DNA of 28,449 bases from Rhodococcus_G sp042754225 (GCF_042754225.1 NZ_JBHZAH010000064.1:1-28449), one strand, 5' to 3'. Positions 15,010 through 22,932 are shown, counted from the stretch's first letter. Made by a program: numbers and translations. Notes: generated by a model not told the origin, from the sequence alone.

Positions 15010-15294
15010 ATGGGATCTGGCAAGGACAAGGACAAGAAGGCGGCGAGCCCCGAACCCGAGGCGAAGCCGCTGGCGGTCGGGGACCAGGTGGTGACGAGCG
15101 CCGATTCGGTTCTGCCGGACGGCGAGGCCTCCGAGCAGCCAGGGGTGATCGTCGACGACTTCGCCGCCACCCTGGTGGGTGACGACGCCGACTACGGCCG
15201 GGACTGGGCGCACGCGCGACGGTGGGCGATCAAGCTTGACGACGGGCGGCTGGTGTTCCGCTCCTCGGACGAGGTCGCACGCAAGGCGGGGTGA
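15010..15294 (+). CDS. Small uncharacterised protein, SH3-like barrel candidate
   Basis: A 94-residue protein of unknown function. The first ~25 residues are Lys/Glu/Pro-rich and probably disordered (GSGKDKDKKAASPEPEAKP). The rest, starting LAVGDQVVTSADSVLPDGE, contains PGVIVDDFA and RWAIKLDDGRLVFRSSDEVA, an alternation of short beta strands and turns like a KOW/SH3-like barrel, which often binds RNA or a protein partner. ATG 15010 is preceded by GGAAGGAAG at 14992-15000. Codon use matches the neighbours, supporting a real gene. It stands between the dehydrogenase remnant and glucosylglycerate hydrolase, with a hairpin after it. Fold suggestion is inference from the pattern only. Confidence 0.7.
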   Translation: MGSGKDKDKKAASPEPEAKPLAVGDQVVTSADSVLPDGEASEQPGVIVDDFAATLVGDDADYGRDWAHARRWAIKLDDGRLVFRSSDEVARKAG

Positions 15295-15311
15295 CCCGCG
15301 TCGCGTTCTCG

Positions 15312-15346
15312 CCGCGCGCAGCCCCGCCGGGCGGCGGATCGCGCGG
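15312..15346. terminator. GC-rich hairpin, probable terminator
   Basis: CCGCGCG (15312-15318) pairs with CGCGCGG (15340-15346); the 21-nt region between can form a smaller inner stem of CCGC and GCGG. It lies 18 nt after the stop codon of the small gene at 15010 and just before the glucosylglycerate hydrolase start. There is no T-run, as is common for actinobacterial terminators. Confidence 0.4.
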
Positions 15347-15366
15347 CGGGGACGCAGACTAGGGGC

Positions 15367-16707
15367 ATGCCCGCCGACCCCGGATTCATCCCGACGCAAC
15401 TCGCGGCACGCGCCGCGTACCTGCTGCGGGGCAACGACCTGGGCACGATGACCAGCGCCGCGCCACGGCTGTACCCGCACATGTGGAGCTGGGACGCGGC
15501 CTTCGTCGCGGTCGGCCTGGCGCCGCTCAGCGTCGAGCGGGCCGTCGTCGAACTCGACACCCTGCTCGACGCCCAGTGGAGCAACGGGATGATCCCGCAC
15601 ATCGTCTTCGCCTGTGGGGTCGACGGCTACTTCCCCGGCCCGGACCGCTGGGCCTGTTCCGAGTTGGCCGCCGCGGCGCCCGCCTTGCCTCGCACCTCCG
15701 GCATCACCCAGCCGCCCGTGCACGCGATCGCCGTGCAGCGCATCCTCGACCACTCTCGCAGGCACGGCCGCAGCACCCGCGCGGTCGCCGAGGAGTTCCT
15801 CGACCGCCGCTGGACCGATCTGGTGCGCTGGCACCGGTGGCTCGCGGAGGCCCGCGATCCGAACCAGTCGGGCCGGCTGACGCTCTACCACGGCTGGGAA
15901 TCGGGCATGGACAACTCGCCGCGGTGGGACGCCGCCTACGCCAACGTCGTCGCCGGGCCGGTTCCCGCGTATCGCCGCGAGGACACCGCCGTCGTCCTCG
16001 ACCCGACGCAGCGGCCCACCGACGGCGAGTACGACCGGTACCTGTGGCTGCTCGAGGAGATGAAGGCGGTCCGTTACGACGACGCGAAACTCGTCGGCGA
16101 GATGAGCTTCGCCGTCGAGGACGTCTTCGTCAGCGCGATCTTCTCGCTCGCCTGCGAGGTGCTCGCGACCATCGGGGAGGAGCACGCGGCGCCGCGTTCG
16201 GACGTGCGCGACCTGCACGAGTGGGCCGCCCGCTTCCGCGCCGGGGTGGTCGCGACCACCGATCCTCGTTCCGGTGCGGCGCGGGACTTCGACCTGCGCA
16301 CCGGGCACTGGATCGCCACCGAGACACTGGCGATGTTCGCGCCACTGCTGTGCGGCGGCCTCGACCGCGAGACCGAACGCGCCCTCGTGCGGACCTTCGA
16401 GGGGCCGCGCTTCTGCGGCCACCCGGACCTTCGGTACGCGGTGCCGCCCTCGACCTCGCCGGTGTCCGGCGACTTTCGGCCGCGGGAGTACTGGCGAGGG
16501 CCGGTGTGGCCGGTGATGACGTGGCTGTTCTCCTGGGTGTTCGCCCGGCGCGGTTGGGCCGAGCGGGCGCGGCACCTGCGTAGTGAGGGGCTTCGCCAGG
16601 CCAGCGACGGCAGCTTCGCCGAGTACTACGAGCCGTTCACCGGCGAGCCGCTCGGCAGCATGCAGCAGTCGTGGACGGCGGCCTCGGTCCTCGACTGGCT
16701 CGGGTGA
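15367..16707 (+). CDS. ggh: Glucosylglycerate hydrolase (GH63 family)
   Basis: A 446-residue (alpha/alpha)6-barrel glycoside hydrolase. As I recall the Mycobacterium hassiacum glucosylglycerate hydrolase, the length is the same and the active-site positions fall on identical numbers: Tyr36, Trp40, Trp42, Asp43 (YPHMWSWDAAF), Tyr88, Gln115, Trp177, catalytic acid Asp182 (GWESGMDNSP), Arg216, Tyr375/Trp376/Trp381 (EYWRGPVWP), catalytic base Glu419 (FAEYYEP) and Gln434. The enzyme splits glucosylglycerate, a compatible solute built up under nitrogen starvation, to glucose and glycerate; it can also act on mannosylglycerate. There is no signal peptide, so it is cytoplasmic. ATG 15367 fits the residue numbering. 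AGGGG lies too close to be a ribosome site, while CAGACT (15355-15360) ending 6 nt before the ATG suggests a leaderless transcript. Lying near the nitrate reductase fits a nitrogen-recovery role (inference). Confidence 0.88.
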   Translation: MPADPGFIPTQLAARAAYLLRGNDLGTMTSAAPRLYPHMWSWDAAFVAVGLAPLSVERAVVELDTLLDAQWSNGMIPHIVFACGVDGYFPGPDRWACSELAAAAPALPRTSGITQPPVHAIAVQRILDHSRRHGRSTRAVAEEFLDRRWTDLVRWHRWLAEARDPNQSGRLTLYHGWESGMDNSPRWDAAYANVVAGPVPAYRREDTAVVLDPTQRPTDGEYDRYLWLLEEMKAVRYDDAKLVGEMSFAVEDVFVSAIFSLACEVLATIGEEHAAPRSDVRDLHEWAARFRAGVVATTDPRSGAARDFDLRTGHWIATETLAMFAPLLCGGLDRETERALVRTFEGPRFCGHPDLRYAVPPSTSPVSGDFRPREYWRGPVWPVMTWLFSWVFARRGWAERARHLRSEGLRQASDGSFAEYYEPFTGEPLGSMQQSWTAASVLDWLG

Positions 16708-16786
16708 ACCGAGGCGACGGCGATCGCCCGAACCGTCAATTCGTCTCGCTGGGCGGGACGGAGGGTTCGCCGAGCTCCGCACGTCC

Positions 16787-16800
16787 GGTCAGGTATGACC
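16787..16800 (+). promoter_or_regulatory. Inverted repeat GGTCA-n4-TGACC upstream of oxidoreductase
   Basis: GGTCA (16787-16791) and TGACC (16796-16800) form a 5-bp inverted repeat with a 4-nt spacer, 40 nt before the GTG at 16840. It is a possible operator; no regulator gene is adjacent and chance cannot be excluded. Confidence 0.3.
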
Positions 16801-16839
16801 TAGACCACATCGGCAGCAGCAGCGGCGAAGGAGCAGGAA

Positions 16840-17715
16840 GTGCGATTTACCTACGCGGAGTCCATGATCGACCCGGATTTCTACGTGCCACTCGCGCGGG
16901 CGGCAGAGGAGGCCGGCTTCCACGGCATGTCCATTGCGGACAGCGTCTGCTATCCCAAGGAATCCGACTCGGTCTACCCCTACACGCCGGACGGCAGCCG
17001 GGAATTCCTCGAGAACAAGCCGTTCGTCGAGGCGTTCATCCTTGCCACCGCGCTCGGCGTGGCGACGACCACGCTGCGCTTCACCACCTTCGTGCTCAAG
17101 CTGCCGATCCGTCCCCCGGTGCTGGTCGCCAAGCAGGCGAGCTCGATCGCCCGCCTGACGAACAACAGGCTGAGCCTCGGCGTCGGCCTGAGCCCGTGGC
17201 CGGACGACTTCGAGGTCCTGGGGGTGCCCTGGGAGCGACGGGGCAAGCGGACGAACGAGGCGATCGACATCCTGCGGGGTCTGGTGAGCGGCGAGTACTT
17301 CGAGTACCACGGCGAGATCTACGACCTGCCCGCCATCAAGGTGAACCCGGTTCCCAGTGAGCCCATTCCGATCCTCGTCGGTGGACACAGCGACGCGGCG
17401 CTGCGGCGCGCGGTGGTGCGTGGCGACGGATGGATGCATGCCGGCGGCGGCGACGAGGAACTCGACGGCCTGCTCGCCAAGCTGCAGCGGATTCGGCAGG
17501 AGGAGGGCAAGGCGGACAGTCCGTTCGAGATTCACGTGATCTCGCCGGACGCCTACACGCTCGACGGGATCAAGCGCCTCGAGGACAAGGGCGTCACGGA
17601 CGTGATCGTCGGTTTCCGCGACCCCTACGGCATGGGCCTCGACACCGAACCGCTGGCGGACAAGATCGCGGCCCTGACGAACTACGCCGAGTCGGTGATC
17701 GCCAAGAGCGCGTGA
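16840..17715 (+). CDS. LLM-class (luciferase-like) F420-type oxidoreductase
   Basis: A 291-residue TIM-barrel oxidoreductase of the bacterial luciferase-like family. Diagnostic stretches: the N-terminal barrel strand with ARAAEEAGFHGMSIADSV, TTLRFTTFVLKLPIRPPVLVAK, NNRLSLGVGLSPWPDDFEVLG, and PIPILVGGHSDAALRRAVVRGDGWMH. In actinobacteria most such proteins use coenzyme F420 rather than FMN, and act on varied ketones, aldehydes or xenobiotics; substrate unknown. No signal peptide. GTG 16840 is supported by AAGGAG at 16828-16833, 6 nt upstream. It is followed 88 nt later by a lysozyme gene with its own promoter, so it is probably a single-gene unit. Confidence 0.85.
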   Translation: MRFTYAESMIDPDFYVPLARAAEEAGFHGMSIADSVCYPKESDSVYPYTPDGSREFLENKPFVEAFILATALGVATTTLRFTTFVLKLPIRPPVLVAKQASSIARLTNNRLSLGVGLSPWPDDFEVLGVPWERRGKRTNEAIDILRGLVSGEYFEYHGEIYDLPAIKVNPVPSEPIPILVGGHSDAALRRAVVRGDGWMHAGGGDEELDGLLAKLQRIRQEEGKADSPFEIHVISPDAYTLDGIKRLEDKGVTDVIVGFRDPYGMGLDTEPLADKIAALTNYAESVIAKSA

Positions 17716-17768
17716 CCGGCGGCCGCGGCCCTCGACCCGGCTCGGTGCAACGTTCATGCGCAGTTTCG

Positions 17769-17797
17769 TTGCCGCGAATCAGGTATCGGTTTAGTCT
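17769..17797 (+). promoter_or_regulatory. Promoter of the lysozyme gene, leaderless
   Basis: TTGCCG (17769-17774) and TAGTCT (17792-17797) are separated by 17 nt, and the ATG at 17804 follows after 6 nt. Both boxes and both spacings are as expected for a vegetative sigma factor promoter with transcription starting at the start codon. No ribosome binding site precedes the ATG. Confidence 0.6.
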
Positions 17798-17803
17798 CGG
17801 GCG

Positions 17804-18544
17804 ATGACGTCGCCGCGCCGTGCTCGTATTCGAAAAGTGACCCGACTCGCCCCGCTGCTGCTGGCCGGGGCCTTCGTCCTCGGCGTGCCCGGGGTGGCGG
17901 GCGCGGAGCCCGTGCGCGGTCCGGACGTGGCGTCCTGGCAGCACCCGGGCGGGTCGGGCATCGACTGGTTCGCGGTCCGCCGGGCCGGCCACGACTTCGC
18001 GATGGTCAAGGCGACTGAGGGGTTGAGCTACGTCAACCCATTCTTCATCCAGGACGGTATCGGGATGCGGGCCGCCGGGGTCGTCCGCGGCGCCTACCAC
18101 TACGCCGACGTCCGGCAGTCGCCCGAGGCGCAGGCCGCATTCTTCGCGAGCACCGCGTTCCCGATCGTCAGCGGCGGCCTGCCGCCGGTGCTCGACCTCG
18201 AGGACGCCAAGGGTCTGCCCCCGGCGGCGGTCATCGACTGGACCCACCGCTTCCTCAACTCGGTGCAGGCGCTGACCGGTCGACAGCCGATCATCTACAC
18301 GTACCCGAACTTCTGGCGTACCGCGATGGCCAACACCAACCAGTTCGCCAACTACCCGCTCTGGATCGCCGACTACAACGGGCAGAACGCGCCCGGCCCG
18401 CTGCCCGGCGGCTGGCGCGACTGGACGTTCTGGCAGTACACCAGCACCGCCCGGATTCCCGGCGTCAACGGCAACGTCGACCTCAACATCTACAGCGGCA
18501 GGCTGGGGTCGATCGAGAACTTCTCGAATCCGTTCGGTAGCTGA
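17804..18544 (+). CDS. Secreted GH25 lysozyme (N-acetylmuramidase)
   Basis: A 246-residue exported peptidoglycan hydrolase. The N-terminus is Arg-rich, then hydrophobic (LAPLLLAGAFVLGVPG), with a likely signal cleavage after AGA at residue 34. The whole mature protein is one GH25 domain: GPDVASWQ (Asp41), FAMVKATEG, GAYHYAD, and the catalytic pair Asp131-x-Glu133 in PVLDLEDAKG, ending with WTFWQYTSTARIPGVNGNVDLN. GH25 enzymes cut the beta-1,4 bond between N-acetylmuramic acid and N-acetylglucosamine. No wall-binding repeats are present. It could serve wall remodelling or attack on other bacteria. It has its own leaderless promoter and is closed by a strong terminator shared with the convergent transporter operon. 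Confidence 0.92.
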   Translation: MTSPRRARIRKVTRLAPLLLAGAFVLGVPGVAGAEPVRGPDVASWQHPGGSGIDWFAVRRAGHDFAMVKATEGLSYVNPFFIQDGIGMRAAGVVRGAYHYADVRQSPEAQAAFFASTAFPIVSGGLPPVLDLEDAKGLPPAAVIDWTHRFLNSVQALTGRQPIIYTYPNFWRTAMANTNQFANYPLWIADYNGQNAPGPLPGGWRDWTFWQYTSTARIPGVNGNVDLNIYSGRLGSIENFSNPFGS

Positions 18545-18548
18545 CCGA

Positions 18549-18574
18549 TCGGGCGGGCCGCTGCGCCCGCCCGA
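18549..18574. terminator. Bidirectional hairpin terminator
   Basis: TCGGGCGGGC (18549-18558) pairs perfectly with GCCCGCCCGA (18565-18574) around a 6-nt loop. It lies between the stop codons of the convergent lysozyme (+) and transporter ATPase (-) genes and can serve both. Confidence 0.85.
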
Positions 18575-18606
18575 ACCCGACGCCCGAGGTCTGAGCGGCG
18601 AAGCGG

Positions 18607-19347
18607 CTACAGCACCTGGGAGAGGAACGCCTGCAGCCGTTCGGTCTGCGGGTCGTCGAACAGCGCGTCCGGCTTGCCGGTCTCCACGACCACCCCGCGG
18701 TCCATGAAGACCACGGTGTCGGAAACCGTTCGGGCGAAACCCATTTCGTGTGTCACCACGATCATCGACATGCCGGTGGAGGCCAGGTCGGCCATCAGCG
18801 CGAGCACGCCCTTGACCAGCTCCGGGTCCAGCGCCGAGGTGGCCTCGTCGAAGAACATGATCTCCGGCTTCATGGCCAGCGCGCGGGCGATCGCCACCCG
18901 CTGTTGCTGCCCGCCGGACAGGTTCGCGGGCCGGGACTCGGCCTTCTGCCGCAACCCGACCAGTTCGAGCTGCTCGAGCGCCGCCTCGCGGGCCTGCTCC
19001 TTGGACAGTCCGCGGAGCTTGCGGGGCCCGAGCGCGACGTTGTCGAGCACGGTGCGGTGCGGGAAGAGGTTGAAATGCTGGAACACCATGCCGATTCGCT
19101 GCCGCAGCTGGTCGGGGTTGTCGGTGAGCACCGACCGCCCGTCGATGAGGATGTCGCCCTGTTCGGGCTCGTGCAGGCGGTTGAGCACCCGCAGCAGGGT
19201 CGACTTGCCGGACCCGGACGGACCGATCACCGAGGTGGTCGCGCCGGCGTCGACGTGAATGTCGACCCCGCGCAACACCTTGTTCTTCCCGAACGACAGG
19301 TGCAGGTCGGTGCCGGTGAGCGAACCGGACGTGACGGCAGTGGTCAC
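18607..19347 (-). CDS. Polar amino acid ABC transporter ATP-binding protein, GlnQ-like
   Basis: A 246-residue ATPase of the PAO-type amino acid importer family. Walker A GPSGSGKST (42-50), Q-loop VFQHFNLFPH, signature LSGGQ (143-147), Walker B IMFFDEATSALDPE and switch His200 (VTHEMGFA) are typical of GlnQ, HisP and GltL. It powers import by the fused binding protein-permease encoded 2 nt upstream in the same operon. The GTG at 19347 is the first in-frame start after that gene's stop codon. Substrate is probably glutamine, glutamate or another polar amino acid, not decided by sequence. Confidence 0.92.
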   Translation of the reverse strand: MTTAVTSGSLTGTDLHLSFGKNKVLRGVDIHVDAGATTSVIGPSGSGKSTLLRVLNRLHEPEQGDILIDGRSVLTDNPDQLRQRIGMVFQHFNLFPHRTVLDNVALGPRKLRGLSKEQAREAALEQLELVGLRQKAESRPANLSGGQQQRVAIARALAMKPEIMFFDEATSALDPELVKGVLALMADLASTGMSMIVVTHEMGFARTVSDTVVFMDRGVVVETGKPDALFDDPQTERLQAFLSQVL

Positions 19348-19349
19348 CG

Positions 19350-21152
19350 CTATCCCCTCTCCACGACGATGGCTTGTTCGAGCGGATCGAGCGTGCCCGA
19401 GGTGTCCGCCTTGCCGGTCCGCAGCCGCTTGTCGATGTAGTTCACCAGGTGGGTCAGCGGAATGGTCAGCACCAGGTAGAACAGGCCGGCCGCGACCAGC
19501 GGCGAGAGGTTGCCGGTCTGGGCGTTCAGATCGCGCCCCACGGCGAACAGCTCACGCTGCGTCGCGAGCAGTCCGAGGAAGTAGATCAGTGAGGAGTCCT
19601 TGATCAGCGAGATGAACTGGTTCATCAACGCGGGCAGCACCCGCCGCACACCCTGCGGGATGACCACCAGGTTCATTGCGCGGCGGTGGCTGAACCCGAT
19701 CGCCCGCGCGGCCTCGAGCTGACCCGGTTCCACGCTCTGGATGCCGGAGCGGAAGATCTCGCCGATGTACGCCGCCGCGAGCAGCGCCAGCGCCGCGGCG
19801 CCGAGCCAGTACGGATTGTTGCCGGTCAGGCCCTTGACCACCGGTCCGACGCCGAGGCCGACGATGAGGATGATGACCACGGCGGGCAGGCCGCGGAAGA
19901 TGTCGGTGTAGACCCGGGCAGGCCAGCGCAGCCACCGCGTGCGGGAGATGCCCGCGACCGCCAGCAGCATGCCGAGCACCGTGCCGACCACCCCGGAGGT
20001 CAGGGCGAGGATCACCGTGTTCGGCAGGCCGGTCTTGAACAGGTCGGGGATCGCCTTGCGGTAGAGGTCCCAGTCGAAGAAGGTGTCGCCCAGCTGCGCG
20101 AGCGTCGACTTCTGTGCCGCCTGCTCGCCGGTCGGGTTCTGCTGCGCGTTCTGCGCGGCGATCGCCGCGAAGTCGGGCAGCTGGGGCGCCGGCGCGGCCT
20201 TGCTGCCTGGCTTCCAGCCGGCGGGCAGCTGCCGCGGCACCCACTCCGAGTACAGCCGCGACCAGGTGCCGTCCGCGATCACGGCGTCCAGTCCGGAGTT
20301 GAGTGCGTCGGTGAGCGGCTGATTGCCCTTGTTCACCGCCCAGCCCACGAAGTTGTTGAGGCTGAAGGTGTTCTGCACGATGGAGGTGCCGTCGCCCGGC
20401 TTGATCGCGCCCTCGGCCTGCTGGGACGGGGCCACCCAGGCGTCGATCTGTCCCGACTTCAGGTTCGCGTACGCGGTGTTGTAGTCGGGGAACTTCACCG
20501 GGTCCAGCTTCAGCGTGTTGACGACGTAGTCGTCCTGGACGGTGCCCTGCACCACCCCGATCCGGGTGCTCGCGTTGAGGTCGGAGAAACCCTTGACGGT
20601 GCCGCCGTTGGGAGCGACGAGGGAGAAGTAGCCGAAGTCGTAGCCGTTGGTGAAGCCGACCGTCTTGCGCCGCTCGTCGGTGGTGGTGATCGAGGACGAT
20701 CCGACGTCGAAGCGCTTGTTCGCCACCTGGGAGAGCAGACCGGCGAATTCGGTGCCGGAGAACTCGATCTCCAGGCCGAGCTTGGCGGCGACGGCCTTGA
20801 GCAGCTCGTTGTCGTAGCCGGTGAAGGTGCCCGAGGAATCGACGCAGATGCTCGGCGGGGCGTCGGACAGGGTCCCGACGCTGAGCTTGCCCGGGGTGGC
20901 CAGGCCGAGCGCGCCGACGTCGATCTGGTCCAGCGGCTTCGTGCTCGGCGTGGTGTACCGATCCTCCGCGGCCGCGGCGGCGGCCGCGTCCAGGTTGGTG
21001 GGTACGGCGGAGGCGCTGCCGACGCCGGGCGGGGCGCACAGGTCGGTGGCCGAGGTGGCCGAGTCGTCGCCACCGCACCCGGTCAGCGTCAACGCGAGCA
21101 GCGCCAGCAGGGCGACGAGCACCCGACCCTTCACGACATGTGGACGAACCAT
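19350..21152 (-). CDS. Fused substrate-binding lipoprotein and permease of amino acid ABC importer
   Basis: A 600-residue two-domain protein. The N-terminus is a lipoprotein signal with lipobox LTGC (Cys26). Residues ~70-320 are an SBP_bac_3 periplasmic-binding domain (SVGTLSDAPPSICVDSSG, GYDNELLKAVAAKLGLEIEF, ITTTDERRKTVGFTNGYDFG). After a Pro/Gln/Ala-rich linker, residues ~374-600 are a permease with about five membrane spans and the EAA loop (GQLEAARAIGFSHRRAMNLV). Binding-protein-permease fusions are known in the Gln/Glu importer family (for example GlnP of lactic acid bacteria). The ATG at 21152 has no ribosome site but TAGGCT ends 7 nt upstream. The frame stays open upstream, but there it is antisense to the neighbouring gene. 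It forms an operon with the ATPase that follows. As the only permease present, it likely acts as a homodimer. Confidence 0.9.
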   Translation of the reverse strand: MVRPHVVKGRVLVALLALLALTLTGCGGDDSATSATDLCAPPGVGSASAVPTNLDAAAAAAAEDRYTTPSTKPLDQIDVGALGLATPGKLSVGTLSDAPPSICVDSSGTFTGYDNELLKAVAAKLGLEIEFSGTEFAGLLSQVANKRFDVGSSSITTTDERRKTVGFTNGYDFGYFSLVAPNGGTVKGFSDLNASTRIGVVQGTVQDDYVVNTLKLDPVKFPDYNTAYANLKSGQIDAWVAPSQQAEGAIKPGDGTSIVQNTFSLNNFVGWAVNKGNQPLTDALNSGLDAVIADGTWSRLYSEWVPRQLPAGWKPGSKAAPAPQLPDFAAIAAQNAQQNPTGEQAAQKSTLAQLGDTFFDWDLYRKAIPDLFKTGLPNTVILALTSGVVGTVLGMLLAVAGISRTRWLRWPARVYTDIFRGLPAVVIILIVGLGVGPVVKGLTGNNPYWLGAAALALLAAAYIGEIFRSGIQSVEPGQLEAARAIGFSHRRAMNLVVIPQGVRRVLPALMNQFISLIKDSSLIYFLGLLATQRELFAVGRDLNAQTGNLSPLVAAGLFYLVLTIPLTHLVNYIDKRLRTGKADTSGTLDPLEQAIVVERG

Positions 21153-21159
21153 GCAGAGG

Positions 21160-21165
21160 AGCCTA
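21160..21165 (-). promoter_or_regulatory. Candidate -10 box (TAGGCT) of the amino acid importer operon
   Basis: TAGGCT on the minus strand ends 7 nt before the ATG at 21152, which itself has no ribosome binding site upstream. This fits a leaderless transcript. The -35 region is not recognisable. Confidence 0.4.
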
Positions 21166-21189
21166 GCGGCGCCAGGGGCCGGGACCGGG

Positions 21190-21204
21190 GAACCGTTTCG
21201 GTTC
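21190..21204 (-). terminator. Small hairpin after the oxidoreductase gene
   Basis: GAACCG (21190-21195) pairs with CGGTTC (21199-21204) around a TTT loop; outer bases ACCGG (21184-21188) and CCGGT (21212-21216) could extend it with bulges. It lies 12 nt beyond the stop codon of the minus-strand gene at 21217 and could end its transcript. Confidence 0.35.
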
Positions 21205-21216
21205 GGTGAAGGCCGG

Positions 21217-22011
21217 TCAGGCCAGGCCCTCGATCGGCTCGGGCAGCCGGTCCGCGCGCCAGCGCAGCGCCTCGTGGACCGTCGAGAGGTCGTAGTCGGG
21301 CCCGCCGGTGCCGACGGTGAACAGGGTGACGCCCGCGTCGAGGAAGTCCTGTGCGGCCTCCGGGCCGGGCCAGGCGACCGACCGCTCGATCCGCGCGGGT
21401 TCGCGGCCGACGGCCGCGCAGTGGTCGGCCAGCACCCCCGACTTGTGTCGCAACGCCTCGAGGTCGGCGAAGCTGTGCCACACGTCCGCGTACTCGGCGA
21501 CAAGGCGCAGCGTCTTCCGTTCGCCGCCGCCGCCGATGAGGATCGGGATGTGCCGGGTCGGCGCCGGGTTGAGCTTGCCGAGCCGCGCCGAGATCCGGGA
21601 CAGGTTCTCGGCGAGCAGCTTCAGGCGGTGCCCCGCGGTGCCGAACTGGTAGCCGTACTCGTCGTAGTCCTTCTCGAACCAGCCGGCCCCGATGCCGAGG
21701 ATCAGCCGCCCCCCGCTGATGTGGTCGACCGTGCGGGCCATGTCCGCGAGCAGGTCCGGGTTCCGGTAGCCGCCGCCGCTGACCAGCGCGCCGATCTCCA
21801 CCCGCTCGGTCTGCTCGGCAAAGGCCCCGAGCATCGTCCAGCACTCGAAGTGGGCGCCGTTCGGGTCGCCGTAGAGCGGATAGAAGTGGTCCCAGGTGAA
21901 GACGATGTCGACTCCCGCCTCCTCGGACCGCAGCACCGCGTCGCGGATCAGGCGGTAGTCGGGCGCCTGTTGGGGCTGGAGCTGGACGCCGATGCGAAAT
22001 CCGTGGGTCAT
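21217..22011 (-). CDS. LLM-class F420-type oxidoreductase (second copy)
   Basis: A 264-residue luciferase-like TIM-barrel oxidoreductase, distinct from the one at 16840. It carries FRIGVQLQPQQAPDY, the WDHFYPLYGDPNGAHFECWT stretch, VEIGALVSGGGYRNPDLLADM, GRLILGIGAGWFEKDYDEYG and HIPILIGGGGERKTLRLVAEYAD, matching actinobacterial LLM-class F420-dependent proteins. It lacks the longer C-terminus of some relatives. The start is the ATG at 22011: AAGGAG lies 5 nt upstream, whereas the GTG at 22017 would overlap that site. It is flanked by a terminator upstream and a small hairpin downstream, so it appears to be transcribed alone. Substrate unknown. Confidence 0.85.
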   Translation of the reverse strand: MTHGFRIGVQLQPQQAPDYRLIRDAVLRSEEAGVDIVFTWDHFYPLYGDPNGAHFECWTMLGAFAEQTERVEIGALVSGGGYRNPDLLADMARTVDHISGGRLILGIGAGWFEKDYDEYGYQFGTAGHRLKLLAENLSRISARLGKLNPAPTRHIPILIGGGGERKTLRLVAEYADVWHSFADLEALRHKSGVLADHCAAVGREPARIERSVAWPGPEAAQDFLDAGVTLFTVGTGGPDYDLSTVHEALRWRADRLPEPIEGLA

Positions 22012-22065
22012 CTGCACTCCTTGACTCGTCGAGGAAGGCCGGATCCCACCGTAGTCCGTGAGGGG

Positions 22066-22094
22066 CCGACCCCGCAGTCCTCCGCGGGGGTCGG
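22066..22094 (-). terminator. Hairpin terminator after the methyltransferase
   Basis: CCGACCCCGC (22066-22075) pairs with the region 22084-22094 (GCGGGGGTCGG) through ten base pairs with one bulged G, around an 8-nt loop. It begins 5 nt past the methyltransferase stop codon in the direction of transcription. Confidence 0.7.
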
Positions 22095-22098
22095 GAGA

Positions 22099-22926
22099 TC
22101 AGCGCCCTCTGACCGCACAGAGTGTGTAGGACGCGGGGAGCCGCTCGGGGTTCTCGGCGAGCCGCCACTCCCCGCGCTCGTCACACACCATCGCGTCGGG
22201 CAGGGCATTCCAGGGAACGCTGTCGTGCTCGGTGAGCGCGGTGATCTCCATGCCTGCCGTGAGAAGTGCGGTCACGATCTCGCCGAGGCCGTGGTTCCAC
22301 TCGTGCGTTGTGCTGGCCTGGAGCCGGATCTCCGTCTCGACGTACGTCTCCTCGTCCGTCCACACCAGCGGTTCGACCTGCTCGAAATAGGGGTACCGCA
22401 GGGCGAGCACATCCGAGCGGGCGTCGTCGAGCGCCCACAGCACGGGATGGGCCTCGCGCAGGAACAGCCGGCCGCCCGGTCGGAGGAGCCCCGCAACCGT
22501 CTCGGCCCACCGCTCGATGCTCGGCAGCCAGCACAGCGCCCCGATTCCGGTGAACACCAGATCCTGCGACGCCGGACCGAGGATCGTCACGGCGTCGTAT
22601 ACGTCCGCCTCCACGAAGTCGACCGGGTCCGCGGTGCGGGCGACCAGCTTGCGGGCCTCCGCCAGCGAGGCCCCGGAGAAGTCCAGCCCGGTCATCCGCG
22701 CTCCGAGCCGGGCCAGCGACACCGTGTCGGTGCCGATGTGGCACTGCAGATGCACTCCTGTCAGCCCCGAGATGTCGCCGAGCATCGGACGGTCGAATTC
22801 GACTACCGCGCTGACGAATTCGGGATCACTGACGAATCGCTCCACCGCATAGTCCGACGAGACGGCGTGCGCGGGTGCGCGTTCGTCCCAGTTCGCCTTG
22901 TTGATCTCTCGGTACTTTTCGCCCAC
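22099..22926 (-). CDS. Class I SAM-dependent methyltransferase
   Basis: A 275-residue Rossmann-fold methyltransferase of the UbiE/Methyltransf_11-25 type. N-terminal YREINKANWDERAPAH is typical of small-molecule methyltransferases. Motif I is VHLQCHIGTDTVSLARLGA with GLDFSGASLAEARKL after it; motif II/III includes FVEADVYDA and LLRPGGRLFLREAHPVLW. The classical GxGxG is replaced by QCHIGTDT, as usual in this subgroup. Substrate unknown. I choose GTG 22926 because TAGGGT ends exactly 6 nt before it, with no ribosome site; an in-frame GTG at 22932 would directly abut the -10 box. The promoter lies within the 21-nt gap after the LtrA-like gene. Confidence 0.87.
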   Translation of the reverse strand: MGEKYREINKANWDERAPAHAVSSDYAVERFVSDPEFVSAVVEFDRPMLGDISGLTGVHLQCHIGTDTVSLARLGARMTGLDFSGASLAEARKLVARTADPVDFVEADVYDAVTILGPASQDLVFTGIGALCWLPSIERWAETVAGLLRPGGRLFLREAHPVLWALDDARSDVLALRYPYFEQVEPLVWTDEETYVETEIRLQASTTHEWNHGLGEIVTALLTAGMEITALTEHDSVPWNALPDAMVCDERGEWRLAENPERLPASYTLCAVRGR

Positions 22927-22932
22927 GAGCAC

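Noticed and set aside
22012..22017. GTG at 22017 as start of the second LLM oxidoreductase
   Set aside because: It would overlap the AAGGAG ribosome site, which is correctly spaced for ATG 22011.
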